DNA of 64,000 bases. Source: Chrysomallon squamiferum (taxonomy: Eukaryota; Mollusca; Gastropoda; Neomphalida; Peltospiridae). The stretch is from the NCBI GenBank assembly GCA_012295275.1, contig CM022678.1:5738559-5802558 (forward strand). Direction: 5' to 3'. Position numbers and translations under genes: made by a program. How positions within the stretch are numbered: position 1 is the first letter of the stretch; the number at the start of each line of letters is the position of its first letter. The notes under the pieces are model-generated. The model was not told the DNA's origin, ran no database searches, and was given only the letters and a program-made list of their open reading frames with translations. Shown here one piece after another: positions 37,431 through 48,975 of this stretch.

Positions 37431-38030
37431 TTTAAATGAATTTAAATGCAGATACTTAAATTCTTTCTTATTTTAACTGAATACACCAGCTTGATTCGGT
37501 TTATTTCTTTTTTTTAGTTATTTATGTATTTGTTAATTTTTTCTGTTTTTATTTTTTTTTTTTTTTTTTTTTTAATCTTTTGCAGGCCATATTTCCTTTT
37601 ATATTGTTCATACATGTAACATTTTTTTGTGTAACCAACAGCTAATCGTTATAGATCATTTTAAAAACTTGTAAACACGAATTGTAATGGTGTATGTTTC
37701 GTTACTTGAAACTGCTTTTAACAGTTGCAAATCAATACGAAAACACCTGTAATGGTGCATTTTAAATTGTGCAATAGTCCATAACTGCATTCCTTAAAAA
37801 AAAACTATTCAACTAAATCCATTGTGGGTCTTATTTCATTTGTTTTACTGAGAATTATTTGCACTTTTTCCTGTAAGAAAATATTAGCACATCATTCTGT
37901 TTTATTCCATTATTAAGTAGATGAAATACATTTTCATGATTTTTATCGACATCCATTGTTTAAGTATGTTGCAAAACAAATATTCGTGTATTGATTCATA
38001 TAGAAAAATTTGTAGAAACTTCCTTCTTGT
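37431..38030. other. CpG-poor T-rich DNA
   Basis: Poly-T at about 37552-37574, otherwise unique. The TTTTGCAG at about 37,579-37,586 looks like an acceptor but has no open exon or donor after it. Confidence 0.5.
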
Positions 38031-38034
38031 TCAT

Positions 38035-38362
38035 ATTAAAATGTGATGTAAAATAAAATATTTATTTGTTTGTTTCATTCCTACAGAGAGAAATTCTGGA
38101 ATCTTCCATCATGTTGATTCAGCAGTTGGATAATTGTATTAAAATGTGCTGTAAAACAAATATTTATTTATTCATTCCTGCAGATAAATTCTGGAATCTT
38201 CCATCATGTTGATTCAACAAGTGGATAATTATGTTAAAATGTGCCGTAAAACAAATATTTATTTATTCATTCCTCCAGAGAAATTCTGGTCTCTTCATTC
38301 ATGTTGAATTCACAAGTGGTTGATTGTATTAAAACATGTTGTAAAACAAATATTTCTTTTTT
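38035..38362. repeat. ~95-bp tandem repeat, 3.4 copies
   Basis: Units start ATTAAAATGTGCTGTAAAAC at about 38035, 38138, 38233 and 38328 (spacings 103, 95 and 95). Each contains TTCATTCCT(A/G/C)CAG, which resembles a splice acceptor, followed by AAATTCTGG(A/T)(A/C)TCTTC. Copies are about 85-90% alike by eye. Confidence 0.92.
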
Positions 38363-39420
38363 ATTTTACATATTTTCTGAAAACAAGAGATGTTTTCTGT
38401 TATTAAGTGCATGAGTACCTTGAATTATGAGTGCTATTTTTTTTTTTTTTTTTTTTTTTTTTTTGACATAAGATACTCAAGTGCATTGAGATGTTAATTA
38501 ACAAGAATATTTTCATTTGTAACATATTTTTGTGATTTTTCTAACTGATTTGTCTTTTCCAAAATGCAGTGGAATTACAAGTATTAAGTGTATGACTATT
38601 TGTATCACAGTTTGTAACTGTTACTTATGTAAAACAAACATTTTTCTCTTCTTCTTTTTTTTTTTTCATTTACCATAAAAATCTGAATCACCTCATTAAT
38701 CTTATCGTTCTTTCCCTTCTGCTGAATTATAGTATCAAATAATTTTTACTCTTATGTAATATTAAAATGTACTGAAATATTACCAAAAAAAAAATAATAA
38801 TATTCCTTAATTCATTTACAATAACACTTTTATGAAAACCCACCTCAACCTTGATAATATTTTTTCATTTATAATATAAAAAATAATATTCCTTAATTCA
38901 TTTACAATAACACATTTATGAAAGTCCACCTCAACCTTGAAAATGTTTGTTCATTTATAATAAAAATTTTAGCCCATTCCACTGACTTCATCATTCCCTC
39001 CCTTCTGCAGATTACCATATTTTATAACTAATTTGTATATTAAATTTTACTGCTACATAATATTAGAATATACTGTAAAAGAAACATTCCTTAATTCCTT
39101 GTAACAAATTATTACTGGTTCACCCCCCCAAAAAAATTAACTTTGTGCTTTCCTGATTAGCATTGTCATATTCTTAAATGTAATTTCAGTTCATCCGATG
39201 ACTTAAAAAACAAAAAAACAAACAAACAAATAAATAAATAAAATAAATAAATAAAAACGTTAACACCACTCCAGCATGTAAACCACATCATCTACTGCGC
39301 TGACAGCTTTTAAAGTCACATAACATTTAACAGGTAATGTAAAACAAATTTCCCATAATTCCTTGTAACACATTTTTTTTTTTTTTTTTTTCTTTCTTTC
39401 TTTCTTTCTTTCTCTCTCTA
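38363..39420. repeat. Decayed continuation of the 95-bp array with an 86-bp duplication
   Basis: AATAATATTCCTTAATTCAT occurs at 38796 and 38882, an 86-bp tandem duplication. Degraded versions of ATGTAAAACAAA(T)ATTTC and of CCTTCTGCAG/CCTTGTAACA occur to about 39,370. This suggests an older, more diverged part of one satellite family. A poly-T (38438-38464) and a TTTC run (about 39391-39412) are embedded. Confidence 0.6.
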
Positions 39421-39424
39421 AGCT

Positions 39425-39720
39425 TTTTTCCCCCACCATTTTGGACGATCTGACTTCTCAAGTGCGAGAACACTTGCGTAATGATTTCTTCTATCCAGAC
39501 TTTTTATCTCAATTGATTTCTAATGATCAGACAGATTCTTCCTGCGAACCGGGATGATCCTCTTAGACTAGATTATTCCAGAATGAGGTGTGAGTGAATT
39601 AAGTTACACAAACAAGCCGATAACTTGGCTTAAATAGGCCATTGTCGAATGCCGAAAATGTACGTGTGGCGATATGTAAAAATGTCTGCTGCAAATATCC
39701 ATGGTTATCTAGCTTAAATG
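39425..39720. promoter_or_regulatory. CpG-retaining island in the CpG-poor domain
   Basis: About ten CpGs in 260 bp of non-repetitive sequence, unlike the flanks. It has no long open frame. It may be an unmethylated regulatory element (enhancer or internal promoter) or a young insertion. It contains AGTGCGAGAACACTTGCGTA and GCTTAAATAGGCC motifs. Confidence 0.3.
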
Positions 39721-39854
39721 GGAAGGAACTTTATTAATTTATACTTGTTAATGTATGTTTGTTTCATTAGAGGCCTAGATTACAATATAATATTTGTAAT
39801 CTAAACCTAAGCACATGTTTTAACATGTTAATCAATGAAAATATCCTTTTAAAA

Positions 39855-40062
39855 TAAATTTAATAATCAAATATGTGAGTTACAGTATAATATAGAGTGT
39901 GTGTGTTGTGTCAAGATATATATACATACACATACATAAGCACATATACATGCACTCATACACATGTACATAAAAGTATCAAAATCAAGAAAAAATGAAA
40001 ACAAATTTAATAACTTTAATATCAAATATGTGAGGTACAGTATAATACAGAGTCTGTGTGTG

Positions 40063-40122
<60 letters not shown>

Positions 40123-40240
40123 GATATATTCATACACATGCATGCATATATATATATATATATATACACATGCACTCACACACACACACATAAAGTATCA
40201 AAAACAAGAAAAGAAAATGAAAACATACAAATTTAATAAA
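39855..40240. repeat. ~155-210 bp tandem duplication carrying TG/CA arrays
   Basis: TCAAATATGTGAG(T/G)TACAG occurs at about 39867 and 40022, and AAAGTATCAAAA at about 39973 and 40193. The second copy has expanded (TG)n (about 40064-40120) and (TA)n (about 40147-40166). Confidence 0.8.
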
Positions 40241-41070
40241 TGCTGATCCAGAAGTAGATTGTGTTTAGAGTTTCTTATTTGCAAAACAGCAAGCCATGTA
40301 CCTAGATAAGAGAAAGCTTTATGTATTTGTGTGTGTGTGTATGTTTTATCTTGTTTTTCACATGTCTGTATGCGTTATGTATTTTCTTTGATAAGTTTAT
40401 CTTTGGCGTGGTACAGGGTTTATGTTTCAGTGGGGGTGTGAACAATTTCTCCAACTCAGAAAGGCTTGAAAAGTGCTGAGACAGGAAAAGAAATATAGGC
40501 ATTATTCAGTTTGTTTATTTGTTTATTTATTTATTTATTTATTTATTATTATTTTTGGTTGGACGTGTGACTGTGTGTGTGTGTCTGTGTGTGTGTGTGA
40601 GTGGGTGGGTGGAATTTTGTGTGTGGGTGTCTGTGATTGTGTTTGTATATGTTTGTATATGTGTGTATGTTTGTATAGATAGTAGATAGATAGATAAGAG
40701 ATAGATAGATTACAGACACATTTACGTAAATATATGTACGCTTGACTTGTATAGATGTAAATGTATAAGTGTGTGTGCGTGTATGTATGTATGTATGTAT
40801 ATCTGTGTGTAACTATATATATATACTAGTAACAAAACCGTTTCTGTTATTATTTCAAGATGAAATAAAAAGATTCTTGTTCTGTGAAGAGCATTTACCA
40901 AAACATCTACAGACTCTCTTCTCTCTCTCTCTCTCTCTCTGTGTAAGAATCTGCTCCTTATCTTTCATCTGATTTCCTTTATGCTTTTTATAGATAAGGA
41001 TGTCAAATGTGTTTATATATGTGTGCTGTACTTCAAGAACGCTTTTATATCTAACATGCTATTTTCTTTT
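40241..41070. other. CpG-poor DNA with TTTA and TG patches
   Basis: (TTTA)n at about 40513-40548, TG-rich degenerate sequence at 40,570-40,680, GATA units at about 40680-40710 and CT at about 40917-40940. No exon apart from the one starting at 41,081. Confidence 0.5.
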
Positions 41071-41080
41071 GTTTTCGTAG

Positions 41081-41135
41081 GCTTGTCAAATTCCAGTGCT
41101 TTTTTCGTCTCATTCCAAGTTAAACATCATCTGAG
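41081..41135 (+). CDS. Candidate internal exon, 55 nt (product unknown)
   Basis: The acceptor ATTTTCTTTTGTTTTCGTAG ends at 41,080 with a long uninterrupted pyrimidine tract. The donor is CTGAG/GTGAGTTC at 41,135/41,136. Frame 3 is open throughout (18 codons, LSNSSAFFVSFQVKHHLR). Frame 1, which would follow phase 0 from 22,581, reaches TGA at 41,132. The exon could therefore be coding if joined to an unseen exon ending in phase 1, or untranslated. It is small but flanked by the cleanest splice sites in the right half. Typing it as CDS is provisional. Confidence 0.3.
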
Positions 41136-42565
41136 GTGAGTTCTTTGCTATCAGTGTTTTTTTTTTTTACTTTTCTTTGTTATCTTTCACAATTTCATCT
41201 TTGTTGGATGTATCAGCATCAGGCTGGCTACCAGGCTGTGAATCTAAGACTAGTGGTGTCAGTTTGTTGAGCATGGTTCAGTTTGTAAACAGAGTCGGGA
41301 AGAAAGAGAAAAATAATAAAATGTTTGTCTGACAAGTGGTAAAGAAGAAGAAGAAGAAGAAGAAGTAGAAGAAGAAAAAAAAAAATTAAAAAAAAAAAAA
41401 AAAAGAAGAAAGATTGTTTTAAAATTGGCAAGTAAAGTTTGCCAACTGTTGATTAATTTATGGAAAATTTTGTTGTGAAAATAATTTTCATTATTACTGG
41501 TGTTTGCAGGTTTTAAGTTTTAAGGTTTTAAAATTATGGAAAATGTATGAGAATTCATCTGTCTGTTTGTCTGTCTTGTTTGTCAGTCTGTCAGGTTGCC
41601 TGCTAATGAGGGATAACACAAACCATGCCACCTTTGGCAATTAAGTATTATATGATTGTTTTTGCAAAAGCAGAAGAGGCTTTTTCTGCAAATGGAAGAG
41701 CATTTTTCTAATTCATGATGAGTCATAGAATATATATACACCAAAATTAACAACCATCATGTTATTTCCCAATCTAACATTTGTTCCATACATTGCATGT
41801 CAGGAATCTTACATCACATCTGCTGTCATGTCTTGGGACTTAATTAAGCCACATTAATTCATTTTAAGTTAAGTTAATACCAATCATATAATACCAAGAA
41901 CAGATCTATATTAGATCTTGTAAAATAGATACAGATCATAACTGAAGCACGAAAACTAAATATTATTATTAAAATCAAACTTAAGATAATTCGACATATC
42001 AACCCATTTTTTATTAAAATTAATGTCTTAATCCTTTGAGACCTTGGTACCAGTACTAAAAGGTTTCTTATTTTCATATATGATGTAGCATATATCATTT
42101 AACTGGGAACTGAAATCAGGTTGCATTATGGCATATATGAAGGCAGTAATCTTTGCCCATTGATAATTCATGCATTGGATTTATCTTTCCCCTTGATGTG
42201 GTAAGCAAGATGTCTGCTGCTCTGTTGCAACAAAAACAAAACAGAAAAAAAGAAGAAAAGTAAAAAATAAGGTGTGTTGAGTGTGTTTTGTGTGAAAAAT
42301 TGTGTGAATTTTCATTACGAAATGGGCAGAGCCACAAACCAGACATTCCATGGCAGAAACGTAAACATGCTGCATTATTCACAATGCAAGAGGTAATAGG
42401 TTATTTCTGATGAATGATCAGGACATTCTGAAAGTGATGGAGAGTTATAGTTCTTATGACTGACTTGGATAGATGTTGCAGTTAGGGGCCAGGCAAAATA
42501 GGGAAAGTTAAGGATCAACTGTTGAAAGAGGTATGTCCCTTGTGATTCAGGTCTTGTAAATATTG
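41136..42565. other. CpG-poor unique DNA
   Basis: AAG/A-rich array at about 41341-41410. Otherwise complex sequence with short frames only. No exon seen. Confidence 0.5.
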
Positions 42566-42570
42566 CAGTA

Positions 42571-42851
42571 CATGTTGAGAATTCTTTATCCAACAGCTTT
42601 GGGTATTTTTTGGGTTTTGGAATATAAGTAAATAGCTTGAAAAAAACAACAAGAGTCCTTTTATCTAAATATGAATTCCATTTATATTTTTATATTACAT
42701 TTTTTTTTTAATTTTGTGCATAAAATAAATTTGCATATGGAAAACAATCTGAAAACCTGTAAGATATCACTATTTCTGCTGCTTGGAAAAAGTTTTTGAT
42801 TTTGGAGCTTTTCAGTTTTTGAATTTTATACAAGGGATTCTCCTGAACCTG
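42571..42851. mobile_element. Tigger/pogo-like MITE, ~281 bp
   Basis: The left terminus is CATGTTGAGAATTCTTTATC. The right terminus, read on the - strand, is CAGGTTCAGGAGAATCCCTT. Both resemble the CAGGTTGAGTATCCCTTATC-type termini of mammalian Tigger elements as I remember them. Inside are the matching pieces TTTTGGAATATAA, TTTTGTGCATAAAA and ATATCACTATTTC in the same order. The element is flanked by TA on both sides (42569-42570 and 42852-42853), the expected target of Tc1/mariner/pogo transposases. It has no coding capacity. It is diverged, so the insertion is old. Confidence 0.6.
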
Positions 42852-42853
42852 TA

Positions 42854-44280
42854 TCCACAAATCTGAATCCAAGCATTTGATGACAAAGTAAGCCTCTCTG
42901 TTAGTCTTCTACAACTCAGAACGTTGCTGTCTTTGTACATATTTGTTGTAGAAAGCCTGCAGATGTATCTGTAATTTTTTTGAGGTTTAAACTTGTAGGA
43001 ACTGAAATATGGGTTCATGGTAGTACCAGAAGCTTAGGACCCAAAGGGTTAAACACATAATTATAGAATGTTATATTGACTGTTTTTTATTAAAATAATT
43101 ATGGGAAAATTGTTTGATTTCATCCACATAACAATTTTAATTTAAACCCATTTTATATAATTTTATGCTGAAAAATGGCATCTGGCGTTAAAATTAAAGA
43201 GTATATTTTTAATAGAATCATTGTGATGAAATTATTTTAGATTCCATGCACTTGCGATTTTAATTTGAACTCATTCATAATAAAGGTTTATAAGGCACAC
43301 AGACATCTGAGTAAAATCAAAGCACTCATTAATTCATATATAATACAAGGTTTATTAATTTACAAGATTCTCAATAAGAAGATGTATCATGTCCAAATCC
43401 ATTTATGTATAAAGGCTTATATTAATGTCAAATCGTTTTATATTAATACCAAATGCACTATTTAACAAGACATTTCAATTTAAAATTCTTTACATAAGTA
43501 AATAAATATATATATATATATATATATAAACATTAATACATTAATGTAAATTCTATATACATAAGAATTTAAAATCTCTAAGAAAATAAAGAAATAAAAA
43601 AGAACCATTGATTAAAGATAAATCAAATCCAAAAGGTTAACAAACTCTGTTTTTTCAATTAAAAATTTATCTATATTTCAATCTTTACTTTTCTTCATTA
43701 TCTATTTTTGTGTGTGTGCACGTGTGTGTGTGTTTTGTTTTTTTAATTTTTATTATTGTTCTTTTTATCATCACAAATACTTTTACATCATCTGCCATTT
43801 TAGTTTGCTCAGAGTTATGTGGTTATTGATTTCTGCTTAAGTCATCGATACCAGATTCTATTTCCAGAACCTGCAGATACGTTCTAGATGTATAACTGTA
43901 TTTGTAGTGTAATAATCAATGTACATATCTCATCTGGCAATCTCTTTTTCCTCCACTGTACTTGACAGGGAATATTATTTGCCAAACAAGATGGCTCAGA
44001 ATTAATTCTTTTGTTCGAATTTTGTTTATCGTTTTCACGGAAGTGCACCGTTAGTCATCATTTGGATTACATCTGGCACGATTGAGAATGTTCCAGCTTT
44101 TCAACGAGTGTAATAATGTAATGTAAACTACATTAAATATTTCTCAAACAAAAAAAAAAAAAAATAATAAAATGGATGATTTAGCTATCATTCAGATTTT
44201 TGTTGTTGCATGGACTGATGGTTCTCGCACACACATTCAACATACACACATACACAGTCGTGTGTATACACTATTTGTGT
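42854..44280. other. CpG-poor unique DNA with a small CpG patch
   Basis: AT-rich sequence with (AT)n at about 43508-43528. At 43,980-44,120 the sequence is more complex and has five or six CpGs. No exon recognised. Confidence 0.45.
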
Positions 44281-44290
44281 CTATATGTAT

Positions 44291-44293
44291 ATA

Positions 44294-44338
<45 letters not shown>

Positions 44339-44339
44339 C

Positions 44340-44377
<38 letters not shown>

Positions 44378-44380
44378 TTA
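44291..44380. repeat. (ATT)n-(CAT)n compound array
   Basis: About 15 ATT units and then about 13 CAT units. Confidence 0.95.
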
Positions 44381-44459
44381 TTTGCATGGGGTGTTACAAA
44401 CTGGTCAATTATCCATTTACCTACAAACAATTCCACACAAACAGTGCATTAAACCTTGC

Positions 44460-44700
44460 ACTGCAGTGTCCTGTTTCTGGGTAGGTACAGATTAAAAATT
44501 CCTTGCTGCTAATCTGTATCAGTTGCTCATGAAGTGGTTGCAGTCTTTTCCTCCTCGTTATCAAATTTCCCATTCCAACCAAAGCCTCATATTGTTGTAT
44601 CAAAGATAAGAGATGTATGCAGTCCTCTTTATGAGAAGGTATAAATAAAAGGTCACTTGTTGCTAATCTCCCCAAAAAGACTGGTCTTTTTGTTTTAACC
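44460..44700. repeat. Possible degenerate ~165-bp duplication
   Basis: AAAAATTCCTTGCTGCTAATCT (near 44492) resembles AAAAGGTCACTTGTTGCTAA (near 44646). A 104-codon - strand frame spans this area (44735 to 44421), but I do not recognise it and the duplication may explain its openness. Confidence 0.35.
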
Positions 44701-44749
44701 ATTTTTTGTGTGACATTGCATGAACAGACGCACACTCACACACAGATAC

Positions 44750-46040
44750 AAGCATACAGACAGACAGACAGACACACAATATTATTACTAAAATTAAGTG
44801 GAAAGTTAAAGTGTTAATTTGGTATTTGAACATCAGGGGATACATTTCCGTGCCAAGCCTCAATATTAATTATTATTATTTTAAAAAATATATCTTTTTT
44901 GACATTTCACATTTACTTAAAACTTTTGTGTTGCCAAAATAATCATTGTAATATATTTTGCTAAATTGCAAAATACACATGCACCTGCTAATGTATTCTG
45001 TTTATTCTAAATAAATAATAAAAAATAAAAAATAATAATAATAATAAAAGAAAGAAAACTATTTATTTTTTTGAGTTGTACAAAAAAAAAGAATTAATCA
45101 AAACAATTAATCAAATTAAACAATAAAAATATTAATAATTTATGATTAATTTACTTAATTATTTTTATATTTGAATTTTATTTATTTGCTCATTTAATTA
45201 TTTATTCTTTCAGTCATTCAATTATTGTTATTATTATTATTATTATTATTTTATTCAAAAGGTACATTTATGCACTGCCTGAGTCAGCCTGCAGCAAATA
45301 TCAGTTAAATAGCATCTTCTATAAATACACATGCAGTTTTATTTCATTAATGCATCCGGATGATTAAAAACTAACAAATAAGTGTATTGCAGTTCAGTGT
45401 GTAACAGCCGTCCAGTATTTGCAAGTTATTTTAATTACTGATGAAAGAAAACTCCACTGTTTACTTTAATATATAGTTACCATTTTTAATAAGCTGCCAT
45501 TGTTGTTTAGATATGCACCTAAAAGTACATTTGGTTAATATTTGTAATTTTCTATCTTTTTATTATTATTATTTTTTTTTTTTTTATTTTTAAAAAAAAA
45601 ACAAAAAAAAATGTCGTTATATTTATGTTTGTCTTTTTTCTTGCTTTTAATTATTTTTTTTTTTTAATTTTAATTTTTGATTTTTTTTTAAATTTTATTT
45701 TATTTATTTATTTTAAAAACATATATTCACTTCATTTTTGTCATTGTATATCTTTTTTTTATCTTGTTTTTATTTATTTATTATTTTAAAAATATTTTTA
45801 TAAATGCATATCTGTATAAGATCTTGTTCCTTAATTGTTTTACAAGTCAATATTGACTTAAATATTTTTAATTACATACATTATTTATTTTTGTAGTTCT
45901 AATTTTCTATTTTGTTTTTCTTAATTTACAAAAAAAAATTTTTAATTTCTTTTCTGCATAAATGTAATTTAGCATCTATTTTTCTTTGGTAACTGTATCT
46001 AGCTGTAACTGCAATGATACAAGTCCATGAACTTGAACTG
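44750..46040. other. CpG-poor, T-rich DNA
   Basis: T-rich low complexity at 45,060-45,250 and 45,540-45,950. More complex unique sequence at 45,260-45,540. CAGA units near 44757-44772. No exon seen. Confidence 0.5.
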
Positions 46041-46188
46041 ATGGTTTTAGCATAGACAGCTTTACAAAAATACATTTGTTATTGCTGATTTATCTAAGTA
46101 TTATATTTTATTATTTTATTTTTTTTTTTTTTTTCCAAACATTACCTATATTGCTTTATTTGTGTGCATTCACTATAATAAAAATAAA

Positions 46189-46219
<31 letters not shown>

Positions 46220-46312
46220 AAATTAGAAAAACAAGCAGGTAAGAAATTCAGAATTCCTAAATACTTTTCCTACAAAGAAAATGATATCACAAATGTTGTT
46301 TTCTTTTTCTTC

Positions 46313-46349
<37 letters not shown>

Positions 46350-47190
46350 TACTTTTCTTTCTTTATTGTTTTATTAAAACCTTTTCTCTTGTGGATTTTG
46401 AAAATGCAGTAAAAATGAATAAATAATTAACAGAATCACAACACAGAAGAAATCTAGTGAGATATGGGAATCTCATTTTTGATCTTTTTGAAAAGTTTGA
46501 GTAATCTTGAAAATTCAAAGATTCATTTCTGTGTGAACTATGCAACAAAAATTGCATGAAGACTAATTCTTCAACCTTTTATACACTTTATTTCTGAAAA
46601 CATTTTAAGTTTGTTTTATTTATTTTTTTATTATTATTATTATTTTTTTTCTAAATACACATTATAGATATTCATCCAATCTTGAAAACTTTTTAAAACA
46701 ATTATTTTTAAAATTATATTTACTCTAAACATCTTGTTGACTAATTTGAGAAGAATGATTGGAAAGAGATTGAATTACAATCTCACTGAAACAAATTGCA
46801 AATGAGATTAACCACATGCTGTATTGTTGTTATTATTGTTTTTTTGGGTTTATTTTTAGTGTGTTTTTCTTTTCTTTATTTTAATGGGGGTTTTTATATA
46901 TATGTATATTGTTTTTGTTTGTTTGTTTGTCTTTTTTTTTTTATGGGAGGTTATTGTTGTTGTTTTGTTTTATTGTTTTTTTTTGTTATTTATTGTGAAC
47001 TAAATCTAGAGTTTCTGATACCAGACTTTGAAACTCAGTTAACACCTGTTTAATTAATATAAAATGGCTATTATACATTATCCAGTGTGTATTGAAGTGC
47101 ACCTGTGAATATACAAATAAATTGTATAATAAAAACTCAGGTATTTCCTTACTGTCATTGTACTGTTTCTGGTGACCTTTCACTGTTCAT
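46041..47190. other. CpG-poor AT-rich DNA with ATT arrays
   Basis: AAT/ATT runs at about 46190-46213 and 46317-46350, poly-T at about 46121-46134, otherwise unique. No exon seen. Confidence 0.5.
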
Positions 47191-47194
47191 TAAA

Positions 47195-47612
47195 GCATGA
47201 CATTCAAATAATATTGTTAGGAAATAACTACATATATGTCATATTACATCATAACAACTGGTGTTATGAGGTCATCACAAACTTGCAGTTCAACAAATTT
47301 ATGCTTCCACATTATTATTGTATTGGTTTAGGTCAATACAATGAAAGTGTGACAATAAAACAATACTGTTAGAAAATGACTGATTACTGTCACATTACAT
47401 CATCACAACTGGTGTTATGAGGTCATCACAAACATAGTAGACTTGTAGTTAAACAAATTTATACTTCCACATTATTATTGTATTGGTTTAGGTCACATGA
47501 AAAGTGTGATAATTAAATAATAACTGTTAGAAAATAATTGATTGCTGCCATATTACATCATCACAACCAAAGTGATTATATCATCACAATCATAACAGAC
47601 TTTTATTTTTCT
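47195..47612. repeat. ~151-157 bp tandem repeat, 2.7 copies
   Basis: GGTGTTATGAGGTCATCACA occurs at 47260 and 47411, with a decayed copy near 47568. TTCCACATTATTATTGTATTGG and CTGTTAGAAAATGA-type phrases repeat in register. Confidence 0.9.
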
Positions 47613-48037
47613 GACAACTCTTAAAGATACTTTATCCCAAACTGTTCCACAATGAATGCAATCTTGTGACTACAGCCTGAAAAGATTCACTGATATTTTA
47701 AAACTGTTCTCTGTTATTGTAATACTTTATTATTAATTAAGACTGGACAGCAAAAACCCTGAATGAAACGTAACTTAGAATGTTTCCTCGTATCAGCAAA
47801 GTTACATTTACAGCTGTATCTTGTGTTGTATATGTATTTATGCTCTGAATAGTTTATATTTAGTACCACAATCCATCTTGTTTAAACCTACTCCATTATG
47901 GTTTGTCTGTGTTCGGCATTGTCCATTAATCATGTTAATTTATATTTATGAACCTCTGTATAATTGATTGTTCCATCTGTCCATTGGTCAGAGCATCTGT
48001 TTCTTTGGTCCTGTGTGTATTCATCCATTTTTCTCTC

Positions 48038-48084
<47 letters not shown>

Positions 48085-48290
48085 TTCATTGATTCACATA
48101 ATATATAAATATTGTTTTCATTCTGTTGTGGACATACGATAAATTTTCTACTTTGTTTTATTTCTGTTTGATCCATCCTGTATCTTTCCATCAGCTGTCA
48201 ACATATCTATCCATCCATCTATTCCCTTTAGACTCTGCATTTCTTACTTCTGTCAAGCTTTAAGCCTTAGCTGTTCAAAGGCGGAACTAG
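47613..48290. other. CpG-poor unique DNA with (CA)n
   Basis: Unique sequence with (CA)n at about 48041-48080. No exon seen. Confidence 0.5.
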
Positions 48291-48299
48291 ATTCAATAA

Positions 48300-48767
48300 T
48301 ACATGTAGACATTTAACATCCCTTATGTTATGGTTATTTTAAGTGTTAAATCATGAAATCTTTTAGTTAAGCTACTTAAAAGGTTCGAACCCAGTACCTC
48401 TTTAAAATCTAATTTTTTTTTTTTTTAAGCTATTTAGTAATATTGAAGTTGTAGTCTAAACCATTTTCAAAATTTCTGACTATTTTCCAAAGCAACTTTC
48501 TGGGTTTGAGACCTGCTGCAGTATATTTGGTCTAAGCTACTTTTAGGGTTGGGAAAAAAAACTTTCTGTTTAACATCAACCCTTTTTTTTCTGAGCTATT
48601 TAACAACACAGAAGCCCAAATCTAAGTTAATTTCAGTGTTTGATCCATGCATCCTGTTTAACACAGAATCTTTTGTCTAAGCCACTTTCAGATTTTGAAC
48701 TCGATAAACTCTGTATCTTGGAATCTTCTATCAAAGCCGCTTTCAAGATTTGAACCCAGCATCCTCT

Positions 48768-48802
<35 letters not shown>

Positions 48803-48860
48803 TTTTGTGGTCTAATGTTTAACGTCCTAAAAACAGGTACACAATCAATTTCTCTCAAGC
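48300..48860. repeat. Degenerate ~60-70 bp repeat with B-box-like core
   Basis: Units resemble TCTTTTGTCTAAGCCACTTTCAG, then GATTTGAACCCAGCATCCTC, then TGTAACACA. The clearest copies are near 48655-48710 and 48725-48775. The first unit carries GGTTCGAACCC (about 48381-48391), an exact Pol III B-box match. A (CA)n (48772-48800) sits in one unit. Confidence 0.6.
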
Positions 48861-48975
48861 AAGTTTGTTTTGGTAACACACCAACAAAGTAAGGCAAATC
48901 AATCCGTTTTTAAATTGTTCATTTACCTTAATTTCCCACAGAACAATGCAAGTACTGTAATTAATTTACTGTTAG

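Noticed and set aside
37560-37640. Exon after TTTTTAATCTTTTGCAG
   Set aside because: No donor within a reasonable distance and early stops in the frames.
44421-44735. 104-codon - strand frame of ordinary complexity
   Set aside because: No recognised domain, no splice or promoter context, and partial internal duplication. Kept only as a possible repeat.
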